A stretch of DNA of 64,000 nt. Source: Aestuariivivens marinum (GTDB taxonomy: Bacteria > Bacteroidota > Bacteroidia > Flavobacteriales > Flavobacteriaceae). The translations under genes and the position numbers were made by a program. The stretch covers positions 62,001 to 126,000 of the forward strand of contig NZ_JAKMCR010000005.1 of NCBI RefSeq assembly GCF_022662175.1, given 5' to 3'. Below, piece by piece: positions 56,272-64,000 of the stretch. Under the pieces are notes generated by a model, which saw nothing but the letters and a program-made list of their open reading frames with translations, had not been told where the DNA came from and searched no databases. Numbering within the stretch: position 1 is the first letter of the stretch; every line of letters starts with the position of its first letter.

Positions 56272-57807
56272 TTACTCCCATTCTATGGTTGCAGGGGGTT
56301 TAGAACTAATATCGTAGACTACCCGATTAACACCTTTAACTTTATTTATGATATCGTTAGAAGTCTTTTGCAGAAACTCATACGGTAAGTTAACCCAGTC
56401 GGCTGTCATACCATCGGTACTTTCAACAGCTCTTAGTGCCACACACTTTTCGTAGGTACGCTCATCACCCATAACACCAACACTATTGACCGGCAATAAC
56501 ATGGCTCCAGCCTGCCAAACTTTATCGTAAAGCCCCCATGCTTTCAATCCGTTTATAAAGATAGCATCAACTTCCTGCAAAATACGCACTTTTTCTGCAG
56601 TAATATCTCCTAATATCCTAATCCCCAAACCAGGCCCTGGAAATGGATGACGTCCTAAGAGTTCGGGATCTATCCCTAATGTAGTACCCACACGCCTTAC
56701 CTCATCCTTAAACAAAGCCTTTAGTGGTTCAACAATTTTTAGTTTCATAAAATCAGGTAATCCGCCAACATTATGATGACTTTTTATGGTAGCCGAAGGC
56801 CCTCCTGTTGCTGAAACACTTTCTATTACATCAGGGTAAATAGTCCCCTGTGCCAACCAAGTCACATCTTCTATTTTATGGGCCTCATCATCAAAAACTT
56901 CTATAAAGGCATTACCAATGGCTTTACGTTTTTTCTCCGGATCTTGAATACCCTTTAAAGCTGCCAAGAACCTATCTGATGCATCTACTCCTTTTACGTT
57001 AAGCCCCATACCTTCATATTGGTTCAATACATTTTGAAACTCATTTTTACGAAGCAACCCGTTATTAACAAAAATACAATACAAGTTTTTACCAATGGCT
57101 CTATTAAGTAAGACAGCTGCTACCGTTGAATCCACTCCACCAGAAAGCCCTAAAACAACTTTATCATCTCCTACTTTTTCCTGTAAGGATTCGACGGTTT
57201 CCTCCACAAAAGATTGTGGCGTCCAGTCTTGATGTACACCAGCTATACTTACTAAAAAGTTTTCCAGTAATTGTTTGCCATCGGTAGAATGATATACTTC
57301 TGGATGAAACTGAATAGCATAAGTTTCTTCACCATTAATACGGTAAGCGGCATTTACCACATCGTGTGTACTTGCTATAAGCACCGCATTGGTTGGTAAT
57401 TCTTTAATGGTATCACTATGACTCATCCATACCTGACTACCTGTATGGATATGTGCCAAAAACGGCTCGTTACTCTTTATGAAAGATAAATTTGCACGTC
57501 CATATTCACGAGTATTGGAAGGTGCTACTTCACCTCCTGAAAAATGCGCTAAATATTGTGCACCATAACATACAGCCAACAATGGTTTTTTACCACGTAT
57601 GTTTGTTAAATTTGGATGTAGAGCCTCTTCTCCCCTTACAGAATAAGGGCTACCTGAAAGAATAACAGCCTTGTATTCATCAACATTATTTGGAATTTTG
57701 TTAAATGGAATAATTTCGGAGTAGATGTTGAGTTCCCTAACTCGACGCCCAATAAGTTGGGTATATTGTGATCCGAAGTCTAAAATTAATACCTTATCGT
57801 GTTGCAT
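56272..57807 (-). CDS. guaA: GMP synthase (glutamine-hydrolysing)
   Basis: A 511-residue enzyme that converts XMP to GMP. The amidotransferase domain has [19 protein letters not shown], the nucleophile Cys in [14 protein letters not shown] and HPEVYHS. The ATP-pyrophosphatase domain has [16 protein letters not shown], and the dimerisation domain ends [21 protein letters not shown] 57807 gives [12 protein letters not shown]; an in-frame ATG two codons upstream (57813) is equally possible. It is 53 bases downstream of the PLP decarboxylase gene. Confidence 0.97.
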   Translation of the reverse strand: MQHDKVLILDFGSQYTQLIGRRVRELNIYSEIIPFNKIPNNVDEYKAVILSGSPYSVRGEEALHPNLTNIRGKKPLLAVCYGAQYLAHFSGGEVAPSNTREYGRANLSFIKSNEPFLAHIHTGSQVWMSHSDTIKELPTNAVLIASTHDVVNAAYRINGEETYAIQFHPEVYHSTDGKQLLENFLVSIAGVHQDWTPQSFVEETVESLQEKVGDDKVVLGLSGGVDSTVAAVLLNRAIGKNLYCIFVNNGLLRKNEFQNVLNQYEGMGLNVKGVDASDRFLAALKGIQDPEKKRKAIGNAFIEVFDDEAHKIEDVTWLAQGTIYPDVIESVSATGGPSATIKSHHNVGGLPDFMKLKIVEPLKALFKDEVRRVGTTLGIDPELLGRHPFPGPGLGIRILGDITAEKVRILQEVDAIFINGLKAWGLYDKVWQAGAMLLPVNSVGVMGDERTYEKCVALRAVESTDGMTADWVNLPYEFLQKTSNDIINKVKGVNRVVYDISSKPPATIEWE

Positions 57808-57866
57808 GCGCAAAAGTAATAATTGATTTTAGATTGACGAATTACGATTACGATTTTTTTATTTTT

Positions 57867-59237
57867 TTAAACCATAGACTCCAAAATATCCTCAATATCG
57901 GTTTCGGTGGTATCGGGGTTGATAAAACAAAAACGCGATACTGTTTCATAAGTATCTGCTATTTTCCATTTTGTAGGCGTAACCAAAGCAAATCCTTTTT
58001 TATGGTTTTCATAGGTCCAATGCCTGTAATCATCTGGCGTCCATCCTATTCTTCTATATAATACACAGGACAAACTAGGTTCCCTCACTAATTCTACATG
58101 GGGTTTTTCATTTATCATCTCACCTGCTATTTGAGCTAGCTGCAAGCCACGTTCAACTGCTTCTTTATATTTATTGGTACCGTGTGTTGCCAACGAAAAC
58201 CAAAGTGGCAAGCCTCTTACCCTTCTTGTAAGTTGTATTTGGTAATCGGCCGGATTAAAACCCTGTGCTCCTTCATCCTTAAATATTTCTAGGTAAGAAC
58301 CTTCTTGAGAATGTGCTTGTTTGGCCAATTCTGGTTTTTTATATATAACAGCTCCACAATCATAAGGTGAGAACATCCATTTATGTGGATCGACTGTAAT
58401 GCTATCTGCTTTTTCTATACCCTTAAACAAATGCCTGACAGAATCAGCTACTAGCGCTCCTCCACCATACGCAGCATCGACATGAAACCATAATTTTTCT
58501 TTTTCACAGATAGCAGAGATACCTTCCAAATCATCTATAATTCCTGCATTTGTTGTCCCTCCAGTTGCTACTACAGCGAACAATCTTTTTCTTTGATGGT
58601 AATTTAAACTACCTATAGTTTTACTAAGGTCATCACCGGTTAACCTCTCTTCGGATTCAACTAATAATATATCTACATCTGCAACTTTTGCCATAGCTTT
58701 AATAGAAGAATGCGCTCCAACAGAAGTAATTATTAAGCCTTTTTCTCTTTTATACGTTTCATCTTCCCGCCAATATTCCCTTGCAGTAACAATAGCTGAT
58801 AGATTAGCTGCTGTTCCGCCACTGGTAAATACGCCAAAGGCTCCTTTTGGTAAACCGGTTAAAGAAACAATCCATTTCATCGCTTCATTTTCACAAAAAA
58901 TACCACCAGCACCTTCCATCCAGTAAGCTCCATGAATACTGGAGGCCGAAGTAACCAAATCGAACATAATAGCAGCCCTTGTTGGTGATGCGGGTACAAA
59001 TGCCAGATGCCTTGGGTGATCTATAGGAACCGTAGCTTTCATTAAATACTTCTTCCAAAGATTGAATGCATATTCTCCTCCCACACCTTCTTCTGTAATA
59101 GTTTCACCTACCAAAGCCTTAAGCTCTTCTTCCCTTTTGGGCTTTCCTATTTTAGGATTTGTAGATGAAATTCTATCAATAGCATATTTCATCACATCCA
59201 ATGTCATTTCTATAAGCTCAATATCAATTTTATGCAT
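57867..59237 (-). CDS. PLP-dependent group II decarboxylase
   Basis: A 456-residue fold-type I PLP enzyme of the glutamate/aromatic amino acid decarboxylase group. The ring-stacking and Asp region is WFHVDAAYGGGAL, the PLP lysine is in ITVDPHKWMFSPYDCG, and FTSGGTAANLSAIV contacts phosphate. The substrate is unknown; aspartate, glutamate, cysteine-type or aromatic substrates are all found in the group. It starts 2 bases after the bshC stop codon, so it is co-translated with it. Confidence 0.88.
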   Translation of the reverse strand: MHKIDIELIEMTLDVMKYAIDRISSTNPKIGKPKREEELKALVGETITEEGVGGEYAFNLWKKYLMKATVPIDHPRHLAFVPASPTRAAIMFDLVTSASSIHGAYWMEGAGGIFCENEAMKWIVSLTGLPKGAFGVFTSGGTAANLSAIVTAREYWREDETYKREKGLIITSVGAHSSIKAMAKVADVDILLVESEERLTGDDLSKTIGSLNYHQRKRLFAVVATGGTTNAGIIDDLEGISAICEKEKLWFHVDAAYGGGALVADSVRHLFKGIEKADSITVDPHKWMFSPYDCGAVIYKKPELAKQAHSQEGSYLEIFKDEGAQGFNPADYQIQLTRRVRGLPLWFSLATHGTNKYKEAVERGLQLAQIAGEMINEKPHVELVREPSLSCVLYRRIGWTPDDYRHWTYENHKKGFALVTPTKWKIADTYETVSRFCFINPDTTETDIEDILESMV

Positions 59238-59239
59238 TA

Positions 59240-60841
59240 CTAAAAGTTTAAAATAAGGAACTCCATTTTTAGAGGTTGTAATTGCCCTATTAGTTTTAGT
59301 ATAAGGGTATCGCCATATTCTAAATAAAACTCCGAGAAATTAGCATTACGCTCTTGCAAGCCTTGGTTAGGGAACAATTGGTTTTGTAACTCTGTAATTC
59401 GTAAAACTTCATCTGAAAGTTTTCTTTTTTGAGCCTTCAACAATCGTTTTTCCAATTTACTTAAGCCTTTCAACTGTTTCACTTCTTGTGCCTTAACGGC
59501 TCCCACAAACGATTTTTCAGTTTGATTAGCCATTTTATACAGTTCTTCAAATTGCTGCTTTAAATGTTCTTTTTGAACAGAAAAGTCAATATCGATATTT
59601 GATATTTCCCTTACTTTTTTATTGATTAAGGTATCTCTTTTTAAAAAGATATCTTTATTTGAAATTCCTAGATTCTTAAGTTTTTTAAATTGATTTTCAG
59701 ACTGGATCAACACTGAATTACGCAATAAAAGCATAGGGAATGTAACAGATAATCTATTGAAATAATCTCTCAATTGCAACCAATAGGCCAACTCACCTCC
59801 ACCACCTATGTAACACAAATTAGGTAAAATGACTTCTTGATACAAGGGTCGCATAATGACATTAGGTGAAAATCGCTCGGGATGTATAGAAATTTCCTTT
59901 AATATATCCGTTTTGCTAAACGATATTTTTGTGTTCAATACTTTGTAAATCCCTTCTTCCAAAACAATACGTTCCCGTAAATTACCCCTTAAATAGAATA
60001 GATTGATCTCTCTGGGATTTACTTGTATATTATAATTTTCAGGCAATTCACTTACACTCTTATTGGTCTTCGACACAGCTTTAAATGAACTTTGGTTAAG
60101 CAGTTCATCTTCAATAAAAGGAACAAATAACTGCTTTAATTCTTTCTGGGCTGCATCTATAATTACCAACCCATAATCCTTGAACAATTCATTGATTAAG
60201 TATCTTGTGGCGTCGGTTAAATTATTGTTTTTTAAATAAGTACATTCAAACAACTTTTTAATATAACTTGCATTTTTACTACCTCCTATTTCTTTAGAAA
60301 ATAAATTATAAACAGTCTCCAATCCTTCAGTTGATAAACCTCCGACAGCTCCTTTTGCCTCTCTGTTCCATTGGATTTTTTTTCCTTTAAAATTGAAAAA
60401 ATTAATCTCATCAAAATCATGATCTTCGGTGGCCATCCAATATATTGGCACAAAATTGTAATTGGGATACTTATGCTTTAATGTCTTGGTGAGATTTATA
60501 ACTGAAATAATTTTGTAGAGAAAATATAGTGGTCCAGTAAATATATTTAATTGATGTCCTGTGGTCACCGTGAATGTGTTCTCTTTACTAAGGGAATCAA
60601 TATTCATCAAGGTTAGCGCCGAGCTTTCAGTTGCTTTATATTGCTTCTTTAGACACTCTACTAAAACAAATCTTGACTGCGCATTAACAGACAGGCTTTT
60701 CTCTTCTATTTGTGCTTTGAAATTTTCTATTTTAGGATAACGATTATAAAACGGCGACAAGGTTTGTTTTTCATCTAAATAATCACAAATAAACGACGAA
60801 AAAAAGCCCGTGTCCTGATACCTAATATAATCCTGATCCAT
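59240..60841 (-). CDS. bshC: Bacillithiol synthase (cysteine-adding enzyme)
   Basis: A 533-residue protein with the BshC pattern: IRYQDTGFFSSFICDYL at the start, VTTGHQLNIFTGPLYFLYKI, YWMATEDHDFDEINFF and LCYIGGGGELAYWLQL. BshC adds cysteine to glucosaminyl-malate in the last step of bacillithiol synthesis, a low-molecular-weight thiol. bshA and bshB are not in the window. It heads the minus-strand run bshC, PLP decarboxylase, guaA. Confidence 0.9.
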   Translation of the reverse strand: MDQDYIRYQDTGFFSSFICDYLDEKQTLSPFYNRYPKIENFKAQIEEKSLSVNAQSRFVLVECLKKQYKATESSALTLMNIDSLSKENTFTVTTGHQLNIFTGPLYFLYKIISVINLTKTLKHKYPNYNFVPIYWMATEDHDFDEINFFNFKGKKIQWNREAKGAVGGLSTEGLETVYNLFSKEIGGSKNASYIKKLFECTYLKNNNLTDATRYLINELFKDYGLVIIDAAQKELKQLFVPFIEDELLNQSSFKAVSKTNKSVSELPENYNIQVNPREINLFYLRGNLRERIVLEEGIYKVLNTKISFSKTDILKEISIHPERFSPNVIMRPLYQEVILPNLCYIGGGGELAYWLQLRDYFNRLSVTFPMLLLRNSVLIQSENQFKKLKNLGISNKDIFLKRDTLINKKVREISNIDIDFSVQKEHLKQQFEELYKMANQTEKSFVGAVKAQEVKQLKGLSKLEKRLLKAQKRKLSDEVLRITELQNQLFPNQGLQERNANFSEFYLEYGDTLILKLIGQLQPLKMEFLILNF

Positions 60842-60991
60842 ACTCTAATTAAATTTATGTAAATATACAGCTATTCAATCTCGAATTCTAAAAATTTAGT
60901 TAGCAGTCCAGTTATAAAATCGTTAAAAAGTTTAAAAATCAACTAAAATTTTGTAAATTAAAAGCGCTATAAATCTAAATTACCGCTAGTT

Positions 60992-62254
60992 ATGAAAACG
61001 AAAATCTTTTTTAAAGCAATCTCCCTTTGTTTAGCTATTATATCATTATCTACCTTAGGCTATGCTCAAATTGATCAAAATTATAAAGAAATTGAAGGGA
61101 AAATTATAGACGAGGACACAAAATCACCACTAATATTTGCCGATTTAACTGTTAGCAATTCTAATATTAGTACAGTAACTAACAGTGACGGTGAATTTTT
61201 ATTAAAAATTCCACTTACCCACTTAAAAGAAACCTTAACCATTTCATATTTGGGTTATCAAGATAAAATTCTAAGTATTGAAAATTTAAAAAACAATTCT
61301 AAAATTACATTAACACAAGCTTATACCGAACTAAACGCCATAAACATTACTTCTTTGAAAATGAGTGCCAAACAACTGGTACTGGAAACCCTTAAAAAGA
61401 AGCATTCGGCTTACACCAACAATAGTACCTTAATGACAGCATTCTATAGAGAAACTATAAAGAAAAGACGGAGAAATGCTTCTTTATCTGAAGCTGTTGT
61501 AAAAATACACAAACAACCCTATAGTAGTTTCAGAAACGACCATATCGAACTTATTAAGGCACGCAAAAGCACCAATTATTCAAGATTAGACACTATTGCC
61601 TTAAAATTACAAGGAGGCCCTTTTGGTAATCTTTATACTGATATTATAAAATATCCCGAGTATATTTTTACAGATAAAGGGATAGCGGATTATGATTTTA
61701 GCTTTGGTGAAGCTACACAAATAAACAACAACTTAGTCTATGTGGTTAACTTTAAACAAAAGGAACACCTCAATGAACCATTATATTATGGAAAACTTTT
61801 TATAGACTCTAAAACGTTAGCGCTTACCAGTGCCGTATATAGTTTGAATGTTGAGAACAAAGAATTGTCCAGTCAAATGTACATTCGTAAAAAACCTAGA
61901 AAAGTTGACGTGTATCCAACTGAAGCTTCTTACAGGGTAAACTACCGTACCAGTAATGGTAAATGGCATTATGCCTATAGCAATATTGCATTAACGTTTA
62001 AGGTGAATTGGAAAGGTAAACTGTTTAATAGTATTTATACCTTAAGTAGTGAAATGGCTATTACTGATTGGGAATTAAAAGAGTCTAAAATTGCAAATGT
62101 TAAAAGTCAGTTGCTGCGGCCTACAACCATTTTAACCGATATGGCTTCTGGGTTTTCAGATCCAATGTTTTGGGGCGAATACAACATTATTGAGCCTGAA
62201 AAATCAATAGAATCGGCCATTAAAAAAATACAAAAACAGTTGAAACGGACTTAA
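60992..62254 (+). CDS. Secreted protein with CarboxypepD_reg-like domain
   Basis: A 420-residue protein with a signal peptide (ISLCLAIISLSTLGYAQ). Residues about 32-115 match the carboxypeptidase D regulatory-like (CNA-type) fold: IEGKIIDEDTKSPLIFADL, NSDGEFLLKIPL and ISYLGYQDKI. This domain usually opens TonB receptors and surface proteins. The rest (about 120-420) is beta-rich with no barrel-sized length; I do not recognise it. It overlaps the rimO stop by 4 bases on the opposite strand. Confidence 0.83.
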   Translation: MKTKIFFKAISLCLAIISLSTLGYAQIDQNYKEIEGKIIDEDTKSPLIFADLTVSNSNISTVTNSDGEFLLKIPLTHLKETLTISYLGYQDKILSIENLKNNSKITLTQAYTELNAINITSLKMSAKQLVLETLKKKHSAYTNNSTLMTAFYRETIKKRRRNASLSEAVVKIHKQPYSSFRNDHIELIKARKSTNYSRLDTIALKLQGGPFGNLYTDIIKYPEYIFTDKGIADYDFSFGEATQINNNLVYVVNFKQKEHLNEPLYYGKLFIDSKTLALTSAVYSLNVENKELSSQMYIRKKPRKVDVYPTEASYRVNYRTSNGKWHYAYSNIALTFKVNWKGKLFNSIYTLSSEMAITDWELKESKIANVKSQLLRPTTILTDMASGFSDPMFWGEYNIIEPEKSIESAIKKIQKQLKRT

Positions 62255-63552
62255 ACGATCTCTGCATATAGGTCGAAATCTCCTGCATTTGTGATGCTAA
62301 CATCATAAAACTCACCTGTCTTTAAGTAGGTTTTTGATGCATCTATGAGCACCTCATTATCGACATCGGGTGAGTCAAATTCTGTACGTCCCACAAAATA
62401 ACCACCTTCCATTCTATCAATAATCACTTTAAAAGTCTTACCTATTTTTTCTTGGTTCAATTCCCAAGAGATTTGTGATTGAATTTCCATGATTTCATTG
62501 GCTCGTTCTTGCTTAACCTCCTCGGGCACATCATCCTTTAAAGTAAAGGCATGCGTATTTTCTTCATGAGAATAGGTAAAACAGCCCAGGCGTTCAAAAC
62601 GCATATCCCTTACCCATTGCTTTAATATTTGAAAATCTTCTTCGGTCTCTCCTGGATAGCCTACTATTAAGGTGGTTCTTACAGCCATGTCTGGCACCAT
62701 TTCTCTAAACTGCCGTAGCAACTTTATCGTTTTTTCCTTAGTCGTGCCACGACGCATACTTTTTAATATATTATCTGAAATATGCTGCAAGGGAATATCT
62801 AAATAGCTACAAATTTTAGGCTCACGATTCATAATTTCCAAAACATCCATAGGAAATCCTGTTGGAAAGGCATAATGCAAACGAATCCACTCAATTCCTT
62901 CAACATTTACCAAAGCTTCAAGAAGCTCGGCTAAATTTCTTTTCTTGTATAAATCCAACCCATAATAGGTTAAATCCTGTGCAATAAGAATAAGTTCCTT
63001 AACGCCTTTAGTTGCTAATTTTTCAGCTTCAATAATAATTTCTTCTATAGGTGTACTTCTATGTTTACCACGCATTAATGGAATGGCGCAAAACGAACAA
63101 GGTCTATCACAGCCTTCCGCTATTTTTAAATAGGCATAATTTTTAGGTGTTGTGGTTAAACGTTCACCAATAAGTTCATGCCTATAATCTGCCCCTAAAA
63201 CCTTTAACAAACCTGGTAATTCTGTAGTTCCAAAATATTGGTCGACATTAGGTATTTCTTTTTGCAAATCTGGCTTATAACGCTCCGATAGACACCCGGT
63301 CACAAAAACTTTATCGATTTCACCTTCTTCTTTCTTTTGAACATATTCAAGTATTGTATTAACACTTTCCTCTTTGGCATTATTAATAAAGCCGCAAGTG
63401 TTAATAACAATTATGTTCCCTTCTTGTTCATGCACAACATCTTTACCGCTAGCTTTTAGTTGCCCCATAAGCACTTCGCTGTCGTAAACATTTTTACTAC
63501 AACCCAGTGTCACCACATTAATCCTGTTCTTTTTAAGTGATTTTGTCCTCAT
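62251..63552 (-). CDS. rimO: Ribosomal protein S12 methylthiotransferase
   Basis: A 433-residue radical SAM enzyme that methylthiolates Asp88 of ribosomal protein S12. The N-terminal domain binds a second cluster through VTLGCSKNVYDSE, VINTCGFINNAKEE and VTGCLSERY. The radical SAM motif is CDRPCSFC, followed by AIPLMRGKHRS. A C-terminal TRAM domain ends the chain (about 365-433). The length is typical. Confidence 0.96.
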   Translation of the reverse strand: MRTKSLKKNRINVVTLGCSKNVYDSEVLMGQLKASGKDVVHEQEGNIIVINTCGFINNAKEESVNTILEYVQKKEEGEIDKVFVTGCLSERYKPDLQKEIPNVDQYFGTTELPGLLKVLGADYRHELIGERLTTTPKNYAYLKIAEGCDRPCSFCAIPLMRGKHRSTPIEEIIIEAEKLATKGVKELILIAQDLTYYGLDLYKKRNLAELLEALVNVEGIEWIRLHYAFPTGFPMDVLEIMNREPKICSYLDIPLQHISDNILKSMRRGTTKEKTIKLLRQFREMVPDMAVRTTLIVGYPGETEEDFQILKQWVRDMRFERLGCFTYSHEENTHAFTLKDDVPEEVKQERANEIMEIQSQISWELNQEKIGKTFKVIIDRMEGGYFVGRTEFDSPDVDNEVLIDASKTYLKTGEFYDVSITNAGDFDLYAEIV

Positions 63553-63619
63553 GCCCTTATTTTAAGGCTGCAAAGATACACAAAGGATATGGACTTTAAA
63601 TAAATTAGTGTTCTACTAG

Positions 63620-64000
63620 CTAATTCCTTTCTTTAAAAGGTACTATAATACCTTTTTCCAAATAGTTTTTTAAACCATTAAGCAATATGGCCCAACAAAA
63701 CGAAGCAATCTTAAAATGATTATTGATTTCTTTCCAACCGATATGGCTAAACTCAACATGAGTTTTTCCGTCTATTTCTTCCAAATTAAAACCAAAAGTA
63801 GTTGGTAACCAGTCTGTATCACACTTGGTCATCTTAAAATGAATAGACTTATCTGTTTCTAACTTTGAGATTTTGCAATACCAATCATATTGATCGGTAA
63901 AGTTTAGATTATAAGTTTCTCCTAATTTCGCTATACCTGAACTTTTGAGCGTCCACCAATTATCAAGATGTTTCGGTTGTGAAACAGCATGAAAGACTTG
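63620..64000 (-). CDS. AHSA1/SRPBCC-type protein (5' end outside window)
   Basis: The frame is open to the right window edge, so only the C-terminal 126 residues are seen. VFHAVSQPKHLDNWWT is the characteristic AHSA1 entry (usually W-A-x-T-x-P-x-x-L-x-x-W-W), and TKCDTDWLPTTFGFNLEEID plus HVEFSHIGWKE form the central strands. The final helix is IASFCWAILLNGLKNYLEKG. The family binds hydrophobic ligands or acts as co-chaperone; function unknown. Confidence 0.8.
   Translation of the reverse strand, partial: QVFHAVSQPKHLDNWWTLKSSGIAKLGETYNLNFTDQYDWYCKISKLETDKSIHFKMTKCDTDWLPTTFGFNLEEIDGKTHVEFSHIGWKEINNHFKIASFCWAILLNGLKNYLEKGIIVPFKERN

Overview
The window is a chromosomal segment of a member of the Flavobacteriaceae (Bacteroidota). 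The grounds are: low-GC DNA, little Shine-Dalgarno signal, promoters of the TAnnTTTG type, a fused SecDF, a GatB/AspRS fusion, bacillithiol-type BshC, ECF sigma / FecR / TonB-receptor signalling, several DUF2911 and FAS1 proteins, and a short GyrB without the proteobacterial insertion. Most of the window is ordinary core genome. No rRNA, tRNA, CRISPR array, prophage or intact insertion sequence was seen.

Layout. 1-5.2 kb: secDF (cut by the window edge), a small SecD-like gene, malate dehydrogenase, a DUF6588 protein and a secreted zinc metalloprotease. 5.3-7.2 kb: gyrB. 7.7-12.9 kb: a tRNA-dependent amidation operon, gatC-like / gatA / gatB-aspS. Its leader carries a 15-codon ORF with eight Asn codons, followed by mutually exclusive hairpins; this looks like a ribosome-mediated transcription attenuator. 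13.1 kb: a DUF2911 protein. 13.7-16.6 kb: three co-oriented accessory genes (membrane protein, metallo-beta-lactamase-fold lipoprotein, methyltransferase) separated by related imperfect-palindrome boundaries, resembling an integron-like cassette array without a visible integrase. 16.6-26 kb: queE, a HerA-like ATPase, lipoprotein, YitT, cupin, hydrolase, rluF, VOC protein, TIGR02206 protein, folD and ffh.

26.2-32 kb: a large repeat-built lipoprotein divergent from an ECF sigma / FecR anti-sigma / TonB-dependent receptor operon (cell-surface signalling). 32-36.3 kb: YceI, an M23 peptidase, and a second ECF sigma / putative anti-sigma / adhesin-like operon. 36.4-46.5 kb: second DUF2911 protein, meaB, sugar epimerase, PAP2 phosphatase, small acidic protein, MATE exporter, a possible small RNA, PD40 protein, sialate O-acetylesterase, nitronate monooxygenase-like enzyme and mnmA. 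46.7-49 kb: a five-domain FAS1 lipoprotein followed by a strongly structured non-coding stretch. 49.2-60.8 kb: a mostly minus-strand housekeeping run (YwqK-like protein, yidC, pyrG, DUF3820, LysM/binding-protein fusion, guaA, PLP decarboxylase, bshC). 61-64 kb: a CarboxypepD_reg-like protein, rimO and a truncated AHSA1-type protein.

The two most interesting items are the Asn-codon attenuator in front of the GatCAB/AspRS operon and the integron-like cassette array at 13.7-16.6 kb.
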